A stretch of DNA of 64,000 bases, taken from contig OZ024854.1 of NCBI GenBank assembly GCA_964017155.1, positions 47,319,923 to 47,383,922 on the forward strand, given 5' to 3'. The DNA comes from Oasisia sp. SBJ-2009 (taxonomy: Eukaryota; Annelida; Polychaeta; Sabellida; Siboglinidae). Below, one piece after another: positions 40,639-49,759 of the stretch; within the stretch, counting starts at the first letter, position 1, and each line of letters opens with the position of its first letter. Under the pieces are notes generated by a model. It was given only the letters and a program-made list of their open reading frames with translations. It did no database searches and had not been told where the DNA came from. The translations under genes were made by a program, and so were the position numbers.

Positions 40639-41215
40639 CAAGTTGTCTAAATGAACGCAATCATAGCACACATTTGCCTCAAAACAGGTTGTACTGCGTG
40701 AATGATGGCATTCTTCAGTACTTATCAAGATCGCCAAACACAAGTACCAGCCGCCGATGCCATAACAATAGATTTAATATGCATGATTTTCGTGATTATT
40801 CTTACCGGCAAAACGTCACACTGCTTCTGCTTGTAATTATCCTTCAGAACATATAACTACAAACACAAACCAAAATCCTGTCTTTCAACATGGAAAAAAT
40901 TGACTTCCTGCTCCAAGTGCCCCCAACCGATAGTCATAGTAGAGCATGTTTGTCGTATGAAAGTCGATTAGCCATATTTTATTCTCCTGGAACTAGGGGT
41001 AAAAACTGTATATATAAACTGGTCAATAACAATGAAATGGAAGTTGCAACAAAGGATCGGCAAGCGCATTTCTTTTTCATAACCAAAGTTGCGGTTCTGG
41101 ATTCATTTGTGTATCATATGTACTCCTAGGTGATGCTCTTGAGTCTTGACAGGCTCAGGATTTTGGAGCCAGACAATCATGTTGATGAAAGGCAGCATAC
41201 TCTACAACGTGCAGC
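40637..41215 (+). pseudogene. Coding-like fragments of unknown origin
   Basis: Two adjacent open stretches lie here: one from 40635 to 40853 and one starting MEKIDFLLQVPPTDSHSRAC at 40890. After a stop near 41127, SLDRLRILEPDN and VDERQHTLQRAAKILRTYV continue to about 41236. The second part looks protein-like (charged, helical), but I recognise no family and no splice structure is evident. Given the location, decayed transposon coding sequence is plausible but unproven. Confidence 0.25.
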
Positions 41216-41231
41216 CAAAATACTGAGAACA

Positions 41232-41392
41232 TATGTTGAAATGTGCAGGAGAGAGAGAAGACGTGAACAGATATTGATATGTGCAGGAGAGAGAGAGAAG
41301 ACGTGAACAGATATTGATATGTGCAAGAGAGAGAGATAAGACGTGAACATATATTGATATGTGCAGGAGAGAGAGAAGACGTGAACAGATAT
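41232..41392. repeat. Minisatellite of about 38-40 bp, four copies, left part
   Basis: The unit ATATGTGCAGGAGAGAGAGA followed by AGACGTGAACAGATATTG is repeated about four times with small GA-length changes. A further unit resumes at about 42416-42462 (ATGTGCAGGAGAGAGAG, a G run, then GACGTGAACAGG). The array was therefore split by the LINE between them. Confidence 0.85.
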
Positions 41393-42413
41393 TAATAATA
41401 ATAATCACTTCTTTAGCGCCAATATCCTCGAAGATCGAGCTCAGTGGCGCGACAAAACCAAGGGATTAAGCAGACTCGTAATCGAAAACAATGCGTGAGT
41501 CGTCAATGGATGGATGAAGAAGCTAGGAGGCTAAGGAGGATAGGCAGCATTAAAGAGATATGTTTTTAGGCGTCGGCGGAATGAAACTATATTACCTTCT
41601 GATTTAACACTGGCAGGAAGCGAATTCCACACCGTTGGTGCGGCAACCGAGAAAGCTCGGGTCCCGGCATTCGTTTTCACCCGAGGGATGTAAAGAGGGT
41701 TACTACTGGTTGAGCGTAGCTGTCTGGAATTTCTTGCTGGAGTTAGCATTGAATTTAGATATGCTGGTTGTGTAGATGAGAGTGCTTGATAGGCTATTGT
41801 ACAAATCTTGAAAATGATGCGATAGTGCACAGGGAGCCAATGCAATGATTTTAGAAGCGGCACTGAGTGAGAAAACCGAGGAGAACGCGTGACTACCGTT
41901 GCTAAACAATTTTGGACACGCTGACGTTTGGCTATATCCTTGTTTGCGGTATTGTAAAGGAGGGAATCAAGTCTGCTGGTTACCAGAGCTGTTGCGATGG
42001 TTTTAGCAACGGAGAATGATATAAACCGGCGAATACGGTGAAGATCACGAATATGGTAAAAACAGCAACGGCATGTTTTCGATACATGTTGTTTGAAATT
42101 GAAGTTTTCATCAAACGTTACTCCGAGATTTAAAACTGAGACGGCTGGTGTGATACTCTGACTCAGAATATGTGTTGGGAAAAAGCCATTGAGTTATGCC
42201 CGCTGCTTTGGCGTACCAATGATGAGAAATTCGGTTTTATCTGCGTTTAGCTTTAATTAGCTGTTTTTCATCCAAAGGGAGACATCTTGGAGACAATCCC
42301 TGAGCTGGTTTAGGGAGCGACAAGTATCTGATGTGGTCAAAGAAACATAGATTTGTGTGTCATCTGCATACAGGTGATGATCGAGGTTGTCATCTGCATA
42401 CAAGTGATGATCC
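41393..42413 (-). mobile_element. 5'-truncated CR1/L2-like LINE (3' end of the reverse-transcriptase ORF)
   Basis: Read on the minus strand, the element starts in the palm domain with the catalytic box HHLYADDTQIYVSL (around 42385-42345) and continues with DVSLWMKNS and LKLNADKTEFLIIGTP. It goes on with LVTSRLDSLLYNT (about 41990), KRQRVQNCLATVVTRS, LLKSLHWLPVHYRIIFKICT (from 41863) and SVAAPTVWNSLPASVKS, and ends with FRRRLKTYLF. These are the signature blocks of the CR1/L2 group. A stop replaces one codon after KNS and at least one frame change occurs, so it is inactive. The 3' end is an ATTATTATT-type tail (as ATTAATAATAATAAT on plus), typical of the group. AGATAT flanks both sides as a possible short target-site duplication. 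Confidence 0.9.
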
Positions 42414-42415
42414 AT

Positions 42416-42462
42416 AGATATGTGCAGGAGAGAGAGAGGAGGGGGGGGGGGACGTGAACAGG
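42416..42462. repeat. Right part of the LINE-split minisatellite
   Basis: One unit of the GTGCAGGAGAGAGA...GACGTGAACAG repeat with an 11-12-base G run expanded inside it. It matches the array ending at 41392 on the other side of the LINE. Confidence 0.8.
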
Positions 42463-42539
42463 CAACTGAGGTATCGTTCGCTGCTGCTTAAAAGAGGGTT
42501 CCAATATCTCTCTTCAACTTCACTGCCATGCTGTTCTGC

Positions 42540-42975
42540 AAGAACACACGATCATCACAAGGAAGAAGAGGCTCACAGCTCAGGACGAATATCAGTTGAT
42601 GAACCAACCCAAAATTAAAACTTATAGTGTTCCAGCAACTCATACAACATGTTTCATGAATAGCCACCCCTCTGGGTATTGCCACTGCACACCATGTGTA
42701 CAACGAGACACGGAGCAAAGCATTGATCACACTGAATAACACTGTACAGGAATCAGCTGTGACACTCTGCAACGTCAGCTAACTTCACAAGGTGCCACCA
42801 TCATGCAGCAGATAGAGCAAGACGGGGTATACATTCCAGAGAACATGTCTCACAATCAAAGCATCTTTACAATGGACAATCTGGATTGGTAAAGAAAGCC
42901 ATTAGAAAGCGGAACCTTCAATGCAACAATTGCAATCATTGTCGCAAATATCGGCAATGTGACGTCTGATGAGTA
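42540..42975 (+). pseudogene. Degenerate coding-like fragment
   Basis: On the plus strand, SGYCHCTPCVQRDTEQSID is followed after frame breaks by QLTSQGATIMQQIEQDGVYI and ENMSHNQSIFTMDNLDW. The last part (GVYIPx-NM....F.MDN.D) recalls an uncharacterised protein type often seen in repeat-rich marine invertebrate genomes, but that is memory and not a firm match. Stops and frame changes make it non-functional. It is probably part of the inverted-repeat-bounded element. Confidence 0.3.
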
Positions 42976-43680
42976 TGCCAGACGATTTATGGATGTGAGT
43001 ATTCCAATCGCAACATCATGTAAAAGGAAAACCCTGTCTTTCATTTCTATCACAACCATTCCGGTGTGTTACATTTCTGTCAGATATAGATATCTTCAAC
43101 ATCGAGAGGGTTGGGACGTTAGATACAGTTCAACTATCAACGTTCCAGTAAGTAATTATTTTAACAATGTTTCGTACCTTTATGGACTTACATTTATAAA
43201 AGTTACTCATTCACGAGTGTGTATAAAAGCAATATATGTCATATATTAAAATTTAGTTAAAACAGTTACTAAATGTACATAAAACGAATTTCGTATTTTT
43301 CCTTGATGGTTCTGTTTTTGGGGGTAGGGGAAGGGAATCACCTATATTTCCGTTCAGCAGTTGTGTATTCGAATGTATTTTGTTTCCTAAATAGCAAATA
43401 CACAGAAGAAACTAATATACAAATGTAACACATGCAACTAATTTTAACAAAAGAATATGTTAATTACATTCGAAAATATAAACATATACACCAGAAATGC
43501 AATGTGTTTTGAATCAATATTTAATATCTGGTCAAGTCACTTTAATTTTATTTAGGTGAAATTTGATTTCATATATCACACTAATGTACCTGGTGTATAA
43601 ACAGATAATAGGAATGGCACCATAGTATAAAGGGGATGTGTGAATGTCAGACTTGATGGTGAGCGCGAAAACCACCTTTT

Positions 43681-43968
43681 GCTTATAGGGGCATGTTATT
43701 TGAATGTCGATTCCATGTTTCCAGTAACTTTTCCTCGAGGTTGTCCACCTAGGTTATGATCCTAGATATGTGTAGTTATGATTTATCGAGTCAAACCTTT
43801 TACAGCATTCCATGTCTGTTTTCAGCAAAAACCTGCATTTGGCCCCCTGGGTATACCGTTGAGAGTACCACTGAGTCCTACTGAAATATCATTGAATGGT
43901 TCAATAGTACTGAATGGTATTCAGTGATAATCAGTAGTATACCATTGGCTCTTTTTTTTGTAAGGGAT
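43681..43968 (-). repeat. Right inverted arm of the 5.56-kb segment
   Basis: Reverse complement of the left arm with moderate divergence. It reads GCTTATAGGGGC, CCAGTAAC, AGGTTGTCCACCTAGG, AACCTTTTACAGCATTCCA, TTGGCCCCCTGG, GAATGGT repeats, and ends TTTTTTGTAAGGGAT. Confidence 0.75.
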
Positions 43969-44011
43969 TGCCAGTCTGGAGCTGTCTGGGGTTTCGAATA
44001 CCGACACTTAA

Positions 44012-44955
44012 GCTAGGATTCCATATGTACGGATACAGCATGCTGATACGGCAACGAAGTGCGGATGTGTCACGCGTCTTGCATTTTCAGCGATTCCATA
44101 CATTGCGGAACGTTGTATTTTAGTTTTTACTTCGACAGCGCCGTGAGATGGGAGCACCGTAGGATTCTCTTGGGGCGTAGTTATTATTTTCTTTTCTTAC
44201 AACTAGCTTTTCTAATGCGCCGTATTTCCGAAACAAACCCGATCATAGGCATAGGGATGCACAACCAACGTAAAATAGTGGAATATAAAATTCTGAAATT
44301 AGATTGATTATATAATAAGTAATTCAGATACATATTAAGACAAGTACAACAAATCATTATGGGATATTAAAAAGTAAAACATTACAATTATTACATCATT
44401 AAATGATAGTAATAATAAATGTATTGATGAAATATAAGCTCGTAAAAGTAGCACGGCGTCGTGCCGTTGAATAGGCCCATACTGCAGCGCTTGTACTTAG
44501 AGCAACAACAAATGACAATTATAGTTGGGGCCGCGTTTCAACTATTGCAAGACACAAAGCGAAGTTTACGACATAATTAAAAACGGCGTCACTATAGTGT
44601 GTACAATCATCTAGCAGAATGAGAACAGGTTCTTCTTCTACAACAACTTCTACTTGCACTGCTGGTACTTGCGACGGCATGTTTCTGTCCTCGGTGACAA
44701 ATATAAAATGCTACTACCTTCCGGCTTAAAAAAAATTGGAACACACCTGTAATGATGCCACTCTTGTTAATTTCCTGTCCGATTTGTGTGCGGATGCGTT
44801 TTGAATCGCTACATCCACCGATTCAGTTGGCCGCATCGGTATCCGCACCACAAACCAAAACCGCATCCGTACATATGGAATCACTCCTACGCGTTCCCAC
44901 TGTTCCCACTGTAGCCATTTGTCGCATGACGCATCCGTACATATGGAATCTGAGC
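44012..44955. mobile_element. 0.94-kb non-autonomous DNA element flanked by TTAA
   Basis: The left end reads GCTAGGATTCCATATGTACG and the right end reads CGTACATATGGAATCTGAGC, an inverted terminal repeat of about 24 bp. TTAA lies directly outside on both sides (44008-44011 and 44956-44959), as in piggyBac- or Kolobok-type target duplication. A second CATCCGTACATATGGAATC copy sits about 67 bp inside the right end, a subterminal repeat. The interior has no recognisable transposase. Confidence 0.65.
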
Positions 44956-44959
44956 TTAA

Positions 44960-46670
44960 GAAGTTATTTTGCGTATTGTATTTAAAATGGGTAATCTTGC
45001 CACTGTTATTATATTTCATAGATAAAGGAATCCTCGTCAGTAAACGCGTGTGGAAATGAGGATCTCAACCGCGGAAGGTCCATCGTCTTCTCTGTGGTCT
45101 ATAAGTATAACAGAGTTGCTCATTCCGCTTTCTATAACGCGACCTTTATAACTACGACATAAAAGTCTACAGCGTTCCTGTCTTGTCGTGGACAGAAGCG
45201 CCTGTCGGTGCAGTCGCTCCTGTCCCGGCAGATTTGATCTGGTTGATGCTCCGTAAGTGACGAGGAGAACGACAAGGTCGGGTGTTTGAAATATATCAAA
45301 ACACCCAGAATGGTCGTTCACCTCGATCGTACGCCGCATTCTCTGTCGTCTTCCTATAGTGTCAATGGGGCCTCACGTAGCGGCACGCGTCAATATCGTT
45401 TCCTCCTGTCTGTGGCTTCTCTCTGACACCCTTCTTTTTGCGTTGACTAATTTGTATCACGACACCAAATTGCTTTACAGAACGCCGTGGCCGTCGTCTT
45501 CGTCTCGTCACAGACGGTTTTTCGCCTCTCGTTGCAACACAGCGTTAGGTCGTACACCTGTCCAGTCCGAACTCACGCATTTGCAGGAACACTAGATCGC
45601 GTTTGATCTCCGTCAGAACTGCACACCGGAAGTCCACGTGGAAGACGAAGGTGGACGTCATGACACGTGACAGGAGGGACTGTGTGATGGCCGCACAAAT
45701 AAAGAACATCAGTGGCTGATTTGTTAATGACAGTCAAAGGGAAGTCCAGACGTGTGTAACAAGCAGTGGTTGAGACAAGTATTCTACTTCACAAGTCAAC
45801 CTGACGTTGGCCCTGTCTGTGTACTTTTACAGGCACATGTTCTACTAGACACAGCTGTATTTTAGCGTACGTCCTACTTACGTATAGAGTTGCATTTATC
45901 CGCACAACATGTCAGGCCATGCGTATACGTCACAAAGTTAAATTCTGCATGGCATTAAGATGGAAGTTTGATAGTAATTGTGGGACTAATGTCCTATCTT
46001 GAAGTTGTACTGGATATGGAAAGCGGTGACTGCAGTACCGAAGTGACCGTACAGCGAGATTGTATGCACGTAATAGCATAAAGGTTTGTAATATGTTTAG
46101 TACTTGTAGCCGTAGATGTTAGTTACCAATACCAGCATGCTTCTTGTGATTATGTGATGACGTATTTATGTGGTCATTTCTATATATATGTAAATTAATG
46201 AAGCTAAAATGTCATTAAGTTGGCCCATTTCAATCTACATTTGTCTTGCGTTGGTGCTTTGCACAAGAGTGTATATGACAGACTGACAGAGTCGCATACA
46301 TAATATAATACGCGGCGGACCCATGTTATTTGTGAATTACTTGTTTTAAAACATCATGGTATTGCTAAAACGGTCACAATATGGAATAGTCGGTGTCACA
46401 ATGTGGGGTCTGCTTCAATGTTTGAGTGGGGACCCTTATTGAATGGCCAAGAGACGATTGTCGAGACAATGTTCAGTGTCCCGGACTGCGCGGTACAGAG
46501 TGTAGAACGTCTGGAAGTGAGGCATTGGTCGTGGCATCAAACTGCCTTCGACGCTACTGTAGAGACACGTTACGTAGGCAGCCGTGTGTCGCGGTGCATG
46601 GAAGTCACCCACCCATTTAATTAAATACGGGTCGAATCGAAACCTGCTTGCCTCGTGTTAATTTGCGACA
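44960..46670. other. Intergenic stretch, no gene recognised
   Basis: Several short open frames on both strands (for example 45037-45339 minus and 45359-45595 plus) have no motif I recognise and no convincing splice context. I see no RNA gene, clear repeat or element here. Confidence 0.5.
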
Positions 46671-46676
46671 TATGTA

Positions 46677-46815
<139 letters not shown>

Positions 46816-46896
46816 TCAGCTAAGAACACTGAGACTGACGTAACTCAACGAGGGGGTCGCCAGTGAATGTCTTGTTCTGCCACCGTTCAGCCGTTG

Positions 46897-47001
46897 AGCA
46901 GAGTGGCGCAGTGGAAGCGTGCTGGGCCCATATCCGACCGAGCTCGTTCAGTCGAGCGCAGGGACACCCAGAGGCCCGTGGATCGAAACCACGCTCTACT
47001 A
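46897..47001 (+). tRNA. Initiator tRNA-Met (CAT), intron-containing, copy 1
   Basis: Without its intron this is 72 nt and matches the eukaryotic initiator tRNA. It starts AGCAGAG and has the A box TGGCGCAGTGG, a D arm, and the anticodon stem CTGGG/CCCAG. The loop is CC-CAT-A(A), with C33 in place of U33. The T stem CGTGG/CCACG is perfect and its loop ATCGAAA lacks the usual TTC, both initiator hallmarks. The end is ...CTA with A73 and an A1-T72 pair. A 33-nt insert (46933-46965) falls between A37 and A38, the canonical nuclear tRNA intron site. A C3/A70 mismatch weakens the acceptor stem (CTCTACT, where copy 2 has CTCTGCT). A T5 run follows at 47005. Elongator tRNA-Met is excluded by the T loop and A1-T72. 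Confidence 0.93.
46933..46965 (+). other. 33-nt intron of initiator tRNA copy 1
   Basis: Begins TCCGACCGAGCTCG and ends GCGCAGGGAC. It contains a GCTCG/CGAGC stem around a TTCAGT loop. It lies one nucleotide 3' of the anticodon (position 37/38), where the tRNA splicing endonuclease cuts. It differs from the intron of copy 2 at two of 33 positions. Confidence 0.88.
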
Positions 47002-47004
47002 ACG

Positions 47005-47009
47005 TTTTT
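47005..47009 (+). terminator. Pol III terminator of initiator tRNA copy 1
   Basis: TTTTT three bases after the discriminator base A73, the standard RNA polymerase III stop. Confidence 0.85.
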
Positions 47010-47158
47010 GTCCAACAAATACGTCTACAAATACATGTTAGGTATATAAAACACAATAAGGTATTATGGTGACGTCACATTAACTGTTTAATGATTAACT
47101 TCGATGTCTTTCTTAGATACCTTACACTGGTTTCATCATCGGGCGCGATGGACAGCAG

Positions 47159-47160
<2 letters not shown>

Positions 47161-47216
<56 letters not shown>
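47161..47216. repeat. TA microsatellite
   Basis: Pure (TA)n of about 56 bp followed by further AT-rich sequence to about 47230. Confidence 0.97.
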
Positions 47217-47222
<6 letters not shown>

Positions 47223-47394
47223 ATATATAACTCCCAAGTGGTTCATATAATAACTTGATTAACGTTTTAAAATATGTTATATTTATATATTAACTCATTG
47301 ATTTAAGAGACCATACGCCGCCACCCAAGCGCATAAGCTTCGTTGGACTTATTATGCTCTATAAGAGCCCAGTCAAGTATCTGGAAGAATAAGA

Positions 47395-47396
<2 letters not shown>

Positions 47397-47439
<43 letters not shown>
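47397..47439. repeat. TA microsatellite
   Basis: (TA)n of about 43 bp lying between the two initiator tRNA genes. Confidence 0.95.
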
Positions 47440-47444
<5 letters not shown>

Positions 47445-48026
47445 CATATATTATATACATACACGCAGTACCGCACATACGCCACACACACATGCGCGCG
47501 GGTCCGCATACTATACCCAATTCCTCAGTTAACAATTTAATTTTGTTAATAAACAGTAAGACGTATACTGTCTAACTAATTAACATGTACTTCGAATGTT
47601 TGCAATATAGGGCATATCTGCTCTTCGTCAAACGACTTCCTGGTTTAATTAAATACACGTTTAATTAGCCATATCTGTCAACGCAACTTGTTCTACTTAA
47701 TTAGGCATGTTTGAATAACCTGTGCGCCGTCGTGATTACTTCAGAGGTCGTCGCGACCCAGACTTCGGTTGGTGGAAAACGCTTTATCAAAGTCGACAGT
47801 CAGCCTCGGTGCGTCCACACAAAAATCCATTATCACTGCGACACAACCATTTATTTCGAATTAATTGCGCATATTTCTGCAGATGATTTGCCCTATTTTT
47901 CTCTGTGCGTTTCCTTTGTATCATGTCAATTCATCATTGCGCTGCTTGGATATGTTGTAAAATGCGAATTAAATAACAACACGAGTGGATGTAAATCCTG
48001 TAATTTGTATATGTATGTATCTGTGT
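47440..48026. other. Spacer between tRNA genes, no gene recognised
   Basis: An open frame on plus from 47711 runs into the CATA microsatellite and ends in repeated YIHTYIHT residues. It has no recognisable domain and I do not call it a gene. Nothing else is seen. Confidence 0.5.
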
Positions 48027-48099
48027 ATGCATACATACATACATACATACATACATACATACATACATACATACATACATACATACATACATACATACA
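48027..48099. repeat. CATA tetranucleotide microsatellite
   Basis: Uninterrupted (CATA)n of about 18 units. Confidence 0.97.
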
Positions 48100-48174
48100 A
48101 ATACATGCTTATGCATGGAGATAATTATGTATATTAACATTATATATACATATAATACGTGTGTGAATGTGCGC

Positions 48175-48205
48175 GTTCGTGTATGCGTGCGTGCGTGCGT
48201 ACTTG

Positions 48206-48237
<32 letters not shown>

Positions 48238-48260
48238 TGCGTGCTTGTGTGTGTGCGTTA
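48175..48260. repeat. Mixed GTGC/GT microsatellite
   Basis: Alternating purine-pyrimidine tract of GCGT and GT units with a few interruptions, potentially Z-forming. Confidence 0.9.
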
Positions 48261-48684
48261 TTAGGACTATATCAATTATCTTGCGTTACATTTACTACAC
48301 CGATATATTGGGTAAACTGAAACGAAATGGTTGCAATATGTTCCAGTGGTGGTTGCAATGTCCTGCAAATGGATATAATTAGAACCACCAGTGAGACACC
48401 GCGACCATCACTGGGGCATTGCGATCAAGCGACAGGTACGTCATTTGACTACTGCGGATAAGAACATAGTCGTACACCAACACAATGTTCGAGCATCCGC
48501 CTGAATCTGTATTGCATTTTAATTCCTAGGATGTAGAGTTCTAACGAATGGCCTTTTTCGTTTTAGTCCATATAACATGTACCTACTATATGCCGGTGTA
48601 GTAGGTGTAACGTGCAGTGTTAATATAATACATGTATAGCATAAATCGCGAAAAGTAAAATAACGCACATTTTACAAGGTGAAC
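48261..48684. other. Spacer, no gene recognised
   Basis: AT-rich sequence without a convincing open frame, RNA gene or repeat. Confidence 0.5.
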
Positions 48685-48690
48685 AAAAAA
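48685..48690 (-). terminator. Pol III terminator of initiator tRNA copy 2
   Basis: Six T on the minus strand (AAAAAA on plus) two bases after the end of the tRNA. Confidence 0.85.
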
Positions 48691-48692
48691 GT

Positions 48693-48797
48693 TAGCAGAG
48701 CGTGGTTTCGATCCACGGACCTCTGGGTGTCCCTACGCTCGACTGAACGAGCCCGGTCGGATATGGGCCCAGCACGCTTCCACTGCGCCACTCTGCT
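48693..48797 (-). tRNA. Initiator tRNA-Met (CAT), intron-containing, copy 2
   Basis: The length (105 nt) and layout match the plus-strand copy at 46897; the two differ at four bases. The acceptor stem AGCAGAG/CTCTGCT is fully paired here with A1-T72 and A73. The A box TGGCGCAGTGG and the T arm CGTGG-ATCGAAA-CCACG are intact. The anticodon loop is CCCATA followed by a 33-nt intron (48729-48761) and then ACCCAG. Flanking DNA outside the gene does not resemble that of copy 1 apart from the T-run, so this is not a recent large inverted duplication. It is the better candidate for a functional gene, and the two genes face each other. Confidence 0.95.
48729..48761 (-). other. 33-nt intron of initiator tRNA copy 2
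   Basis: Begins TCCGACCGGGCTCG and ends GCGTAGGGAC, with the same GCTCG/CGAGC hairpin and position (37/38) as the intron of copy 1. The same length in both copies argues for a maintained intron and not an accidental insertion. Confidence 0.9.
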
Positions 48798-49119
48798 GAC
48801 TGGACGATTGGACTCGAAAGAAGCTATCTACCAAGCACTCTAAACAAACAATACAACGGCATTTGGCTGATGCAATACCTCTCAGGTGGAGACATCTAGC
48901 GAGTGATACATAAATTAAAACTAGTTCTAACTGATCGACACCCCTTGAAGCTTGTCCCGCGAGAAATTGGGTTCCCGCCAATCCGCGTGTTAAAAATTGA
49001 AATGACCAAAAACTTGAAATTGCCAAGAACACCCAACAATTATAATGTCCCGACTTCTTAAAATTTTCTAACAGCAATACCGTTGTAGCGCTTACATTCA
49101 TGATAATGATATTTATTTT

Positions 49120-49312
49120 TATATGTTTAGTTTACTTTTATAATAATGTCCATAAAATGTTATGTTCTTGGTGGTCCTCGATATAAGCCCCTAGGGGTTT
49201 CTAGAGGATCTCCACGGTTACATTTTATAATCATGTTTATGCTTATGTTTGTATGTTGTTGTTGTTGTGACCGAAATAAAGTTCAATTCAATAATTAAAA
49301 AGTTCAATTCAA
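49120..49312 (+). mobile_element. Possible LINE or SINE 3' tail
   Basis: The segment GTCCTCGATATAAGCCCCTA followed by GGTTTCTAGAGGATCTCC, a GTTGTTGTTGTTGTGACC run, then AATAAAGTTCAATTCAATAA and a second AAAAGTTCAATTCAA, resembles the 3' untranslated tail of invertebrate non-LTR elements. No coding part is attached, so the call is tentative. Confidence 0.4.
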
Positions 49313-49752
49313 TTTTCCGGCGTTCTAAACGTTCCGATTGACGTTTCTGCGCATGGCATGCGCGATATATGTAAATTCATCAATGTTCAGCGAAAAGACA
49401 ATTAAAGCATTTATGGTATAAATACTACGGGTTGCTCGTTAGGATGTATATAACCTCTCAGCAATGTTATTTGTCGCAATTTAACACGAGGCAAACAAGT
49501 TTTAAGGCATATTTTGAGTAAATCACGGGATAATAGTGCGCCATAATCCGTGATAGTCATTTATAAAAAACGTAATATTTTATTGCATTGAACATTTTAA
49601 GAAACTCTTCACAGTAATCATCACAGGAGAGTTAACGAACAGCTCGTGGCATTTATATCGAAAATGCTTTGTTGTTTCGCTGGACATTGATGATTTTTCA
49701 TTTATTGTGCATGCGCAGAAACGTCAATCGGAACGTTTTAACGACCGGAAAA
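49313..49752. mobile_element. 440-bp MITE with about 42-bp terminal inverted repeats
   Basis: The left end reads TTTTCCGGCGTTCTAAACG then TTCCGATTGACGTTTCTGCG. The right end is its reverse complement with small changes, ending AACGACCGGAAAA. There is no coding potential inside. A target-site duplication is not clear. Confidence 0.75.
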
Positions 49753-49759
49753 ATGTAAG

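Larger units (their letters stand above)
38408..43968. mobile_element. 5.56-kb segment bounded by long inverted repeats; candidate old DNA transposon
   Basis: The left end starts ATCCCTTACAAAAAA and the right end finishes with its reverse complement. Homology in inverted orientation continues inwards for about 300 bp on each side. Shared blocks include TGGAATGCTGTAAAAGGTTT, CCTAGGTGGACAACCT, GTTACTGGAAAC and GCCCCTA. No clear target-site duplication is visible next to the ends. The interior holds a nested foldback element with a THAP relic, degenerate coding-like fragments and a later LINE insertion. Two independent copies of one short repeat in opposite orientation is the alternative reading. 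Confidence 0.6.

Noticed and set aside
45037..45595. Short open frames on both strands near 45.0-45.6 kb
   Set aside because: No motif, no splice context, and length is compatible with chance.
47711..48124. 137-codon open frame on the plus strand between the tRNA genes
   Set aside because: Its C-terminal third is translated CATA microsatellite (YIHTYIHT), the rest has no recognisable domain, and there is no splice or promoter context.
48733..49101. 122-codon open frame on the minus strand
   Set aside because: It runs into the initiator tRNA copy (QSGAVEACWAHIRPGSFSRA is translated tRNA) and has no independent support.
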